Assembly: GCF_024699945.1 (NCBI RefSeq)
Contig: NZ_JAJOMY010000001.1
Coordinates: 2,859,001-2,923,000 of the forward strand
Source of the DNA: Phenylobacterium sp. J426
Lineage (GTDB): Bacteria; Pseudomonadota; Alphaproteobacteria; Caulobacterales; Caulobacteraceae
DNA: 64,000 nt
Direction: 5' to 3'
This document shows positions 50,534 to 58,298 of this stretch, piece by piece. The position numbers and the translations under genes are program-made. How positions within the stretch are numbered: position 1 is the first letter of the stretch; each line of letters starts with the position of its first letter. The notes beneath the pieces were generated by a model. It was not told where the DNA came from and ran no database searches. It saw only the letters and a program-made list of their open reading frames with translations.

Positions 50534-51502
50534 CTTCGCAGGCCGTTCCAGATCGCGAGAACGCCCAATTGGGAGAGGGCGGCGAACATGCGGCGGAGGT
50601 GCATTCCGTTCCCATGGGTGAACCGGATCACGCGCGGCGCGCGAAGCTGCTCGGCCTTCGCCACGACGCCCCAGCCAACGCGCTCGACCCAGCCGTGGTC
50701 CCGCAGCGCCTGAAGGTGTCGGCGGACGGTCTCGCGCGGCAGGCCCACACGGTCAGCTAGGTGGCTGACCCGGACGGGCTGGCGGTGCGCGTCGAGGACG
50801 AAGCCGTGCTCATCCTGCATCTCGGGTGGCTCAACGCCGTCGCCGAGATGCTCGGTGTTGCTGCGGACGACCTCCAGGAGCAGCAGGGCCGAGATCAGGT
50901 CGCCGAACTCGGCCTCGGCCACGTCCATGGCGCGCAGCACGTAGTCCGTTGCAAGCCGCGCCACGGCGCGCAGCGGCACGAAGTCGACGCGGTGCTCCGC
51001 AGTAGGCGCTGGCAGGTCGTTCAGGGGCGCCGAGGGCGTCGAGCGTGGCGTGGAAGGCGCGGAGTCGCTCATAGGCAAGGAAGGCCTGCCGCAGGTAGCG
51101 TTCGGAGACAAAGATCTCAGTGGGCACGGTCACGCCCGCCGCCACGATGCGGCACAGTCCCTCGCGTTTCAGACCGTGGATGCGCCGGCGAAGAGTCTCG
51201 AAGGGTAGGCGCAGTGAGGTCGCCAGCGCATTGATGCTCACGGGCCGGCGCATCTCGTCCGTCGGAGCGGCGTCCGCGGTCGCGAGTTCGACCTGCAGGT
51301 CGGCGCGCGCACTGATCTGGGCGACATTGGCCTGAGTGATCGTGCTGACCAGCAGGGCGTCCAGAGGGTGGCGCCCATCGCGGGCGATTATCACGACGTC
51401 GAGCAGGTAGGCGACGCTGGCCCGGTTGATCAGCCGACGCCGCGTCGCCTCGTCCACCGCCGGCGGTGGGCTGGCGAGCGGACGTGGGTCGCGCGCAATC
51501 AT
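50530..51502 (-). CDS. Transcriptional regulator made of two tandem related halves (frameshift)
   Basis: Start ATG 51502, stop overlapping the GST stop; length 3n+1. Removing one G from GGGG at 51024-51027 gives 323 residues. Each half has a helical segment and a winged helix: RRPVSINALATSLRLPFETLRRRI in the first and RQPVRVSHLADRVGLPRETVRRHL in the second, both followed by a beta hairpin (GLCRIV, GWVERVG). It looks like a fused internal duplication. It is third in a leftward operon with CaiB and SDR genes. Confidence 0.75.
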
Positions 51503-51582
51503 GGCTTGGCCGTAACAGGAGTCGACCCGCCATGCGCCGCGGCGAACTACCCGCTCTGGGGTCGCCGCCGCAGGCGGAGGCC

Positions 51583-52491
51583 TCAGACAGGGTCGTAGGG
51601 AAAGACCGATGCGGTGGCGCCAAGGTCGGTGAAGCTCGCCTGCATCGCCGGGAAGCCCTGGGCGATCAGGTCGGCCGGCGACCAGCCCTCGACCTTGGTG
51701 ACCGATTTCACCGGACGCGGCTGGTTGAACAGCACCACCTCGTTGCCGCGGGCGGCGAAGATCTGGCCGTTCACGTTCGAAGCCGCCAGGGCGACCGCCA
51801 GCTGGGCGACCTGGTCCGCGCGCATGAAGTTCTTCATCCGCTCGACCCGTTGGGCCGAGGCCTCGTCCTTCACCGGAATGGTGGCGATCATCCGCGTCCA
51901 AGCGAACGGCGCGATGATGTTGGACCGCACGTTCTTGGCCGCCCCTTCCATGGCGACGATGCGCGAGAGGCCCATCACGCCCAGCTTGGCGGCGGCGTAG
52001 TTGGCCTGGCCGATGTTGCCGATCAGGCCCGAAGTCGAGGTGAAGTGGACGTACGAGCCGTCCTCCTGGTTGCGGAAGTGCTCCACGGTTGCCCGGGTGA
52101 CGTTGAACGCGCCGCGCAGGTGGACCTGGATCACCGCGTCCCAGTCGGCCTCGTCCATCTTGTGGAACATCTTGTCCCGCAGGATGCCGGCCGGGTTCAC
52201 CACGGCATGCAGGCCGCCGAAGCTGTCCATCGCCTGTTCGAACATGCGCCGCGCGCCGGCCATGTCCGCCACGCTGTCCGAGTTGGAGACGGCCTCGCCG
52301 CCCGCGGCGCGGATCTCCTGGGCCGTCTGCTCGGCCGGGCCCGCGTCGCCCAGGTCGCCACCCGAGACGCCGCCGCCGAGGTCGTTGACCACGACCTTCG
52401 CGCCCTCCTTGGCGGCGAGCAGGGCGCACTCCTTGCCGATGCCGCCCGCGCCGCCGGTGACCAGCACCACCTTTCCGCTCAGAACGCCCAC
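51583..52491 (-). CDS. Short-chain dehydrogenase/reductase (SDR)
   Basis: 302 residues from GTG 52491. The NAD(P) motif is TGGAGGIG; the dinucleotide-stabilising motif is VVNPAGIL (usually NNAG, here N-P); catalytic STSGLIG (Ser), then NYAAAKLG (Tyr-x3-Lys). The extra N-terminal length and C-terminal FPYDPV resemble (3R)-hydroxyacyl-CoA dehydrogenases of the MFE-2 type. Probably acts on a hydroxyacyl-CoA in this catabolic locus. Confidence 0.88.
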   Translation of the reverse strand: MGVLSGKVVLVTGGAGGIGKECALLAAKEGAKVVVNDLGGGVSGGDLGDAGPAEQTAQEIRAAGGEAVSNSDSVADMAGARRMFEQAMDSFGGLHAVVNPAGILRDKMFHKMDEADWDAVIQVHLRGAFNVTRATVEHFRNQEDGSYVHFTSTSGLIGNIGQANYAAAKLGVMGLSRIVAMEGAAKNVRSNIIAPFAWTRMIATIPVKDEASAQRVERMKNFMRADQVAQLAVALAASNVNGQIFAARGNEVVLFNQPRPVKSVTKVEGWSPADLIAQGFPAMQASFTDLGATASVFPYDPV

Positions 52492-52529
52492 GTCTCGTCT
52501 CCCGATCTCTGTCTGCGACCGCCCGGCGG

Positions 52530-53705
52530 TCAGGTTAGGGCTTCGACCTGCTGCGGGGAGAGCCCCGCGGCAAGCAGGATTTCTCGCGTGTGCTCGCCCA
52601 GCCGGGGCGGCATCCGCACAGGCGGTCGCTCGCCGTCGATCAGCACGGGCACCCCAGTCATCCTCAGCGTCGTGCCGTCCGGCTGCTCGCGCGTGTCGAA
52701 CAACCCCACGGCCTGCAGGTGCGGGTCTACGATGAGGTCGTCGAGGCTCTTCACCGGCGCGTTCGGCACCTCCAGCCGCTCCAGGATGTCGGTCCATTCG
52801 GCGGTGGTCCTGGTGACGAGGATCTCGCCGACGATGGCGTACAGCGCGCCGATGTTGTCGGTGCGCGCCGCGATGCCGTCGAACCGCGGATCGGCCGCCA
52901 GTTCGGGCCGGCCGCCCGCCTCGAAGAAGCTCTTCCAGTGCTGGTCGGTGTAGGGCAGGGCGCAGATGTAGCCATCCGCCGTGGCGAACGGACGCCGCTC
53001 GGGCGTCATCACGCGCGGATAGCTGGCCGGGCCCTTCGGCGGATCGAAGTGGCGCCCGTAGAGGTGCTCGACGGCGGTGTAGGCCACCAGGCTCTCGAAC
53101 ATCGGCACTTCGAGGTAGCAGCCTTCGCCGGTCCGCTGCTGCTTCACCACGGCCGAGAGGATGGCGATCGCGCCGACCATGCCCGCCGTCTTGTCGGCCG
53201 CGGCGGTGGGCAGGTAGGCCGGCGCGCCCGTCCGCTGGCCCTGCAGGTCGGCCAGGCCCGACATGCCCTGGATGATGTCGTCATAGGCGGGCCGCCCCCC
53301 GTAGGGGCCGCTTTCGCCGAAGCCGTGCAGGGTGGCGTAGATCAGGCGTGGATTGCGCACCCGTAGCGTCTCAGGATCGAGACCCAACGCCCGCATCTTC
53401 TGCGGACGGTTGTTGTGCATCAGCACGTCGACGGTGTTGGCCAGGGCCAGCAACGCCTCGCGGCCAGCCTGCGTCTTGAGGTCGAGGACGACGCTCTTCT
53501 TGTTGCGGTTGGCGGCGAGGAACACCGAGGCCATGTTGGGCTCGGCGCGCGGGCCTATGCGGCGCGTCGTGTCACCGGCGGGCGGCTCCACCTTGATCAC
53601 CTCGGCCCCGAAGTCGGCGAGCCACTGGGCGGCGTAGGGCGCCATCAGCACGGCGCCCAGGTCCAGCACTCTCACGCCGTCGAGCGGCAGCGTCGGAAGA
53701 CTCAT
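52530..53705 (-). CDS. CaiB/BaiF family (type III) CoA-transferase
   Basis: 391 residues. MSLPTLPLDGVRVLDLGAVLMAPYAAQWLADFGAEVIKVEPP, RNKKSVVLDLKTQAGR and the catalytic Asp in PAYDDIIQGMSGL, with an intact C domain. It transfers CoA between an acyl-CoA and a free acid, likely activating the substrate of this locus. Divergent from the dehydrogenase gene with a 53-base gap. Confidence 0.9.
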   Translation of the reverse strand: MSLPTLPLDGVRVLDLGAVLMAPYAAQWLADFGAEVIKVEPPAGDTTRRIGPRAEPNMASVFLAANRNKKSVVLDLKTQAGREALLALANTVDVLMHNNRPQKMRALGLDPETLRVRNPRLIYATLHGFGESGPYGGRPAYDDIIQGMSGLADLQGQRTGAPAYLPTAAADKTAGMVGAIAILSAVVKQQRTGEGCYLEVPMFESLVAYTAVEHLYGRHFDPPKGPASYPRVMTPERRPFATADGYICALPYTDQHWKSFFEAGGRPELAADPRFDGIAARTDNIGALYAIVGEILVTRTTAEWTDILERLEVPNAPVKSLDDLIVDPHLQAVGLFDTREQPDGTTLRMTGVPVLIDGERPPVRMPPRLGEHTREILLAAGLSPQQVEALT

Positions 53706-53716
53706 GCCCGAGACCT

Positions 53717-53746
53717 TAGTTGGTTGACGCAGCGGCGGCCCAACTA
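53717..53746. promoter_or_regulatory. Inverted repeat in the divergent CoA-transferase/dehydrogenase promoter
   Basis: TAGTTGG (53717-53723) and CCAACTA (53740-53746) are exact reverse complements 16 bases apart; flanking bases extend the match (CCT before, AGG after, with one missing base). It fills the 53-base gap between divergent genes, fitting an operator for one or both arms. Confidence 0.5.
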
Positions 53747-53758
53747 GGATCGCTCGGC

Positions 53759-54910
53759 ATGCTCGAGACTCTCAACTTGGCCGCCATACCGCCCGAGGAC
53801 GAGGCCCTGCGGGAGCCCGTGCGCGCATTTCTGGCCGAGCGGCTGGCCGCCGTGTCAGCCGCGAGGCGCGCCCGCACCTGGATGGGCTACGACGCCGACT
53901 TCACCAAGGCCTTGGCCGAGAAGGGCTGGGTCGGCCTGACTCTGCCGCAGGACTACGGCGGCCAGGCGCGCAGCCCCTTCGCGCGCTTCGTGCTGATCGA
54001 GGAACTGCTGGCGGCCGGAGCTCCGGTGGCCGCGCACTGGATCGCCGAGCGCCAGAGCGCGCCGCTGATCCTGCGCTACGGCACGGAGGAGCAGAAGCGG
54101 CGGATCGTTCCCGCGGTTTGCCGGGGCGAGGCGTTCTTCTGCATCGGCATGAGCGAGCCGAATTCAGGCTCGGACCTCGCCAGCGTGCGGAGTCGCGCTG
54201 ACAGGGTCGATGGCGGCTGGAAGCTGTCGGGCACGAAGATCTGGACGACCTACGGCCACAAGGCCCACTTCATGATCGCCCTGGTGCGCACAAGCGGCGC
54301 GCCCGAGGATCGCAACAACGGCCTGTCGCAGTTCCTGATCGACCTGAAGGCGCCGGGCGTCACGGCGCGGCCGATCCGCGACCTCGCCGGCGATGAGCAC
54401 TTCTCGGAGGTCCACTTCGACGACGCGATCCTGCCGGAGGATGCGCTGCTGGGTCAGGAAGGCGCGGGCTGGGAGCAGGTGAACGCCGAACTGGCCTTCG
54501 AGCGCTCGGGGCCGGAGCGGATCTATTCCTCGACCGTGCTGGTCGACGCTTGGCTCGACTATCTCCGCGGCCGCGGGAACCTCACCGACGCGGAGCGCGT
54601 GCTGGCCGGCCGGCTGTTGGCAGAGCTCTCGGCGCTCAGGAACATGTCGCTGTCGGTCACCGCCATGCTGGCGGCCGGCAAGAGTCCGGTGGTGGAGGCC
54701 TCGGTCGTTAAGGACCTGGGCACCGGCTTCGAACAATCAATCCCGACGCTGATCGCCGATCATCTGGCTGGCGAGGCCGACGGGGTGGTCCCAGCCGAGC
54801 TTCTGGCGACCGTCGAGTACCTCGGCGGCATGTGCCCGACCTTCTCCTTGCGCGGCGGCACCCGCGAGATCTTGCGCGGCATCATCGCCCGCGGCTTGGG
54901 CCTGAGGTGA
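53759..54910 (+). CDS. Acyl-CoA dehydrogenase, full-length
   Basis: 383 residues from ATG 53759. Motifs: GWVGLTLPQDYGGQ, CIGMSEPNSGSDLASVRSRAD (FAD/acyl site), LSGTKIWTTYG, and the C-terminal GGMCPTFSLRGGTREILRGIIARGLG. It oxidises an acyl-CoA to the 2-enoyl form. Three bases before the next, half-size dehydrogenase, with which it may form a heteromer. Confidence 0.9.
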   Translation: MLETLNLAAIPPEDEALREPVRAFLAERLAAVSAARRARTWMGYDADFTKALAEKGWVGLTLPQDYGGQARSPFARFVLIEELLAAGAPVAAHWIAERQSAPLILRYGTEEQKRRIVPAVCRGEAFFCIGMSEPNSGSDLASVRSRADRVDGGWKLSGTKIWTTYGHKAHFMIALVRTSGAPEDRNNGLSQFLIDLKAPGVTARPIRDLAGDEHFSEVHFDDAILPEDALLGQEGAGWEQVNAELAFERSGPERIYSSTVLVDAWLDYLRGRGNLTDAERVLAGRLLAELSALRNMSLSVTAMLAAGKSPVVEASVVKDLGTGFEQSIPTLIADHLAGEADGVVPAELLATVEYLGGMCPTFSLRGGTREILRGIIARGLGLR

Positions 54911-54914
54911 GGCG

Positions 54915-55589
54915 ATGAGCGATGACCTGATCTCCGAACAGTTCGCCCGCCTGCTGGACGGTCTGCCGCCCGACGATCCTTGGCCGACGCTCCAGGAATC
55001 CGGCTTCCTCGACCTGCTGGCGGAGGCGTCGCTGGAGGAGGTCTTTCCGCTGGCGCTGGTCGTCGGTGCGAGGGCCCGGGCGCCCAACGTGCTGGACGCC
55101 ATGGCAAAGCGCCTGGCCGATCCCGTCCCGCGCGCGCTGGCCGCGACCCTGGCGGCCGGCGAGATGGCCGGGGCGCTGGAGGCCGTTCAGGCGCTCACCG
55201 TAGATTATGCGTTGACCCGAAGGCAGTTCGGCCGCGAGATCGGCAAGTTCCAGGCGATCCAGCACCAGATCGCGGTGCTGGCCCAGGAGGTCATCGCCGC
55301 TCGCATCGCCGCCCAGGCCGCCTTCGTCGGTGCGCCCGCCGAGGTGTCCGAACACCGCGCCGCCGCCGCCAAGATCCGCTGTAATCAGGCGGCCGTCAGG
55401 GGCTCGGCCATTGCACACGCCGTACACGGCGCGATCGGCGTGTCGGACGAGTTCGTGCTGCACCACTACACGCGACGCCTGCGGGCGCTGTCCCTCAGCC
55501 ACGGCGGCGAAGCCTGGTGGGCGGCGAAGCTGGGTGACTGGGCGCTGAGCGAAGCGCAGGATTTCACCTCTCTGGCGCGCGCACTTTAA
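54915..55589 (+). CDS. Acyl-CoA dehydrogenase C-terminal-domain protein (truncated family member)
   Basis: 224 residues, about 55% of a normal ACAD. It begins MSDDLISEQFARLLDGLPPDDPW and goes straight into the C-terminal helical domain: ALTVDYALTRRQFGREIGKFQAIQHQIAVL and AVHGAIGVSDEFVLHHYTRRL. The beta domain with the flavin-stacking motif is missing. The ORF is intact with its own Shine-Dalgarno context, so this is not a visible frameshift. It could be the non-catalytic subunit of a heteromeric dehydrogenase. Confidence 0.8.
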   Translation: MSDDLISEQFARLLDGLPPDDPWPTLQESGFLDLLAEASLEEVFPLALVVGARARAPNVLDAMAKRLADPVPRALAATLAAGEMAGALEAVQALTVDYALTRRQFGREIGKFQAIQHQIAVLAQEVIAARIAAQAAFVGAPAEVSEHRAAAAKIRCNQAAVRGSAIAHAVHGAIGVSDEFVLHHYTRRLRALSLSHGGEAWWAAKLGDWALSEAQDFTSLARAL

Positions 55590-55604
55590 GGAGGAGACGA
55601 AAGC

Positions 55605-57077
55605 ATGGTCGGCATCATCGCGGCGGGCGCCTACGTCCCCCGTCTTCGCCTCCAGCGGCAGGCGATCGCCGACGCCCACGCCTGGTTCGCGCCGGGCCTC
55701 AAGGGGCTGGCCAAGGGCGAGCGGGCGATCGCCAGCTGGGACGAGGACGCGATCACCATGTCCGTGGAGGCGGCTCGTGACTGTCTGACCGGCGTCGATC
55801 GGGCGCGCGTGGCGAGGGTCGTTTTGGCCTCGACCAGCCATCCCAATGCCGACCGCCAGAACGCAGGCATCGCCAAGGAAGCCCTCAACCTCGCCGACGA
55901 GGTCGCGGCCATGGACGTTGGCGGCAGCCAGCGCGCTGCGACCTCGGCCCTGCTGGATGCGCTCTACGCCGCGAGGGGCGGGGCGGGCGACGTGCTGTGC
56001 CTGGCGGCCGAGAAGCGTCCTGCGCAGCCGGCTTCGGAGCTCGAACTCACTACGGGCGATGCGGCAGCCGCGTTCCTAGTGGGCGAGGGCGCGGTCGCCG
56101 CCGAGTTCCTGGGCGGTCACAGCATTTCCATCGACTTCGTGGACCACTTCAGGGCCTCCGACAGCGCGTTCGACTACAACTGGGAAGCCCGCTGGGTCCG
56201 CGAGGAGGGCTACGCGAAGATCGCGCCCAAGGCCGTGAACGGCGCGCTCGCGAAGACGGGTCTGAGCGCCGCCGACGTCGACCGGTTCCTGATGGGAGCG
56301 CCCATGAAGGGCGTGAACGAGGCGGTGGCGAAGGCCTCTGGGATCGCGCCGGAGAAGGTGGCCGATCCGTTGCAGGCCCAGCTGGGCGACGCCGGCACGG
56401 CTGCGCCGCTGGTGCTGCTGGCCCACGCGCTGGAGACGGCCAAGGCGGGGGAAATTCTGGTGGTGGCCGGCTTCGGCCAAGGCTGCGACGTGCTGGTGTT
56501 CCGCGCCACAGGTGAGCCGGCCGTCCGCGGCCTCGGCGTCTTGGGGTGGCTGGCCCGCAGGAAGTCGGACGCCAACTATGTGAAGTACCTAACGCTGGCC
56601 GGCCACCTGAACGTCGAGCGCGGCATGCGCGCCGAGTTCGACCAGAAGACGGCGCTCACTGCGCTGAACCGCAGCCGCAAGGCGGTGATGGCTTTGGTCG
56701 GCGGCCGCTGCACCAGGACCGGGACCATCCAGTTCCCGAGGAGTCCCATCAGCGTGGCCCAGAACGACCGGGCGCAGAACACCCAGGAAGACTATCCCTT
56801 GGCCGAGCGGCGGGCGCGGATCGTGACCTACACCGCAGACAGCCTGACCTATTCGCCCGATCCGCCGTGCTGGTACGGCGCCATCGAGTTTGAGGAGGGC
56901 GGCCGGATGACGGTCGAGTTCGTGGACGTCGAGGCGGGCTACGTGGAGGTTGGCGCGCCAATGCGGATGATGTTCCGCATCAAGGCGCAGGACGAACGGC
57001 GGGGCTTCACCAAGTACTTCTGGAAGGCGGTGCCCGACTATCTGGCGGGCGAGAACGCCAAGCTGGCGGCGGAATAG
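55605..57077 (+). CDS. HMG-CoA synthase-like domain fused to DUF35 OB-fold
   Basis: 490 residues. Residues 1-340 are HMG-CoA synthase-like thiolase fold: MVGIIAAGAYVPRLRL, Glu47 in WDEDAITMSVEAA conserved. The expected catalytic Cys is absent (MDVGGSQRAATSAL, about 104-116) and the usual His region reads FLMGAPMKGVNEAV. Residues 355-490 are a DUF35 protein: degenerate zinc ribbon (GGRCTRTGTIQFPRSP, one Cys) and OB fold. Probably a structural or CoA-binding partner of the adjacent thiolase rather than a condensing enzyme. Confidence 0.82.
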   Translation: MVGIIAAGAYVPRLRLQRQAIADAHAWFAPGLKGLAKGERAIASWDEDAITMSVEAARDCLTGVDRARVARVVLASTSHPNADRQNAGIAKEALNLADEVAAMDVGGSQRAATSALLDALYAARGGAGDVLCLAAEKRPAQPASELELTTGDAAAAFLVGEGAVAAEFLGGHSISIDFVDHFRASDSAFDYNWEARWVREEGYAKIAPKAVNGALAKTGLSAADVDRFLMGAPMKGVNEAVAKASGIAPEKVADPLQAQLGDAGTAAPLVLLAHALETAKAGEILVVAGFGQGCDVLVFRATGEPAVRGLGVLGWLARRKSDANYVKYLTLAGHLNVERGMRAEFDQKTALTALNRSRKAVMALVGGRCTRTGTIQFPRSPISVAQNDRAQNTQEDYPLAERRARIVTYTADSLTYSPDPPCWYGAIEFEEGGRMTVEFVDVEAGYVEVGAPMRMMFRIKAQDERRGFTKYFWKAVPDYLAGENAKLAAE

Positions 57078-57088
57078 GAGCGGGGACG

Positions 57089-58294
57089 ATGGCGAGCGGT
57101 ATCAAGGACCGGGTGGCGATCCTCGGCATGGGCTGCGCCCGCTTCGGCGAGCGCTGGAGTGACGACGCCGAGACGCTGATGGTGGAGGCGTTCGACGAGG
57201 CGCTTGCCGACGCCGGCATCGACGTCAGCCAGATCGATGCAGCCTGGCTGTCGGTCGGCTTTGACGCCCAGAACATCGGCCCCAGCGGGATCCCACTGGC
57301 CATGGCGCTCAGGCTGCCCAACATCGGCGTGACCAAGGTCGAGAACTACTGCGCTTCCGGCACCGACGGCTTTCGCGGGGCCGTCTACGCTGTGGCCTCC
57401 GGCGCCTGCGACATCGCGCTCGCCATGGGCGTCGAGAAGCTGAAGGATACCGGCTACGGCGGGTTGCCGGTGCGCACGCGCGGCACGACCTACGACATGG
57501 TCAATGTCACAGGCTCTGCCCCGGGCTTCTTCGCCCAGTTGGCCGGCGCCTACCGCGCCAAGCACGGCGTCGGCTACGACGACCTGAAGCGGGCCATGGC
57601 GCACGTCTCCGTCAAGAGCCACCAGAACGGCGCCAAGAACCCCAAGGCGCACCTGCGGAAGCAGATCACCGAGGAGCAGGCGCTGAACGCGCCGATGATC
57701 GCGGCGCCGCTGGGGCTATTTGATTGCTGTGGCGTCTCGGACGGCGCGGCGTGCGCAATCGTGACGACGCCCGAGATCGCGAGGGCCTTAGGAAAAACCA
57801 ACCTTGTGCTGGTCAAGGCGCTGCAAATCTCCACCTCCAACGGGTGGGAGCTGCAGGGCGGCGGCTGGGATGGCAGCTACTTCCACACCACCCGCATCGC
57901 GGCCCAGAAGGCGTATGCCGAGGCCGGCATCTCCGACCCGCGGCGACAGCTCAGCCTCACCGAGGTCCACGACTGCTTCTCGGTGACCGAGCTGGTGACG
58001 ATGGAGGACCTGGGGCTCTCGGCCGAGGGCCAGGCCTGGAAGGACGTACTGGACGGCACGTTCGACGCCGAGGGCGAGATTCCCTGTCAGATCGACGGCG
58101 GGCTGAAGTGCTTCGGCCACCCGATCGGCGCTTCCGGGCTGCGGATGATCTACGAGAACTACCTGCAGCTGCTGGGCCGCGCGGGCGAGCGCCAGCGTCA
58201 GGATCCGCCGTCGCTGGCGCTGTCGCACAACCTCGGCGGCATGCCGAACCAGAACGTCAGCGCCGTCGCCATCGTAGGCTTGGAGAAGGCCTAA
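57089..58294 (+). CDS. SCP2-type thiolase (acetyl-CoA acetyltransferase family)
   Basis: 401 residues. Nucleophile in VENYCASGTDGFRGAV; HDCFSVTE and CFGHPIGASGLRM give the catalytic His residues; LSHNLGGMPNQNVSAV closes the domain. These are the SCPx/lipid-transfer-protein thiolase motifs. It follows the HMGCS-DUF35 fusion by 11 bases, so the pair is likely translated together. All thiolase residues are present. Confidence 0.88.
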   Translation: MASGIKDRVAILGMGCARFGERWSDDAETLMVEAFDEALADAGIDVSQIDAAWLSVGFDAQNIGPSGIPLAMALRLPNIGVTKVENYCASGTDGFRGAVYAVASGACDIALAMGVEKLKDTGYGGLPVRTRGTTYDMVNVTGSAPGFFAQLAGAYRAKHGVGYDDLKRAMAHVSVKSHQNGAKNPKAHLRKQITEEQALNAPMIAAPLGLFDCCGVSDGAACAIVTTPEIARALGKTNLVLVKALQISTSNGWELQGGGWDGSYFHTTRIAAQKAYAEAGISDPRRQLSLTEVHDCFSVTELVTMEDLGLSAEGQAWKDVLDGTFDAEGEIPCQIDGGLKCFGHPIGASGLRMIYENYLQLLGRAGERQRQDPPSLALSHNLGGMPNQNVSAVAIVGLEKA

Positions 58295-58298
58295 GTCC

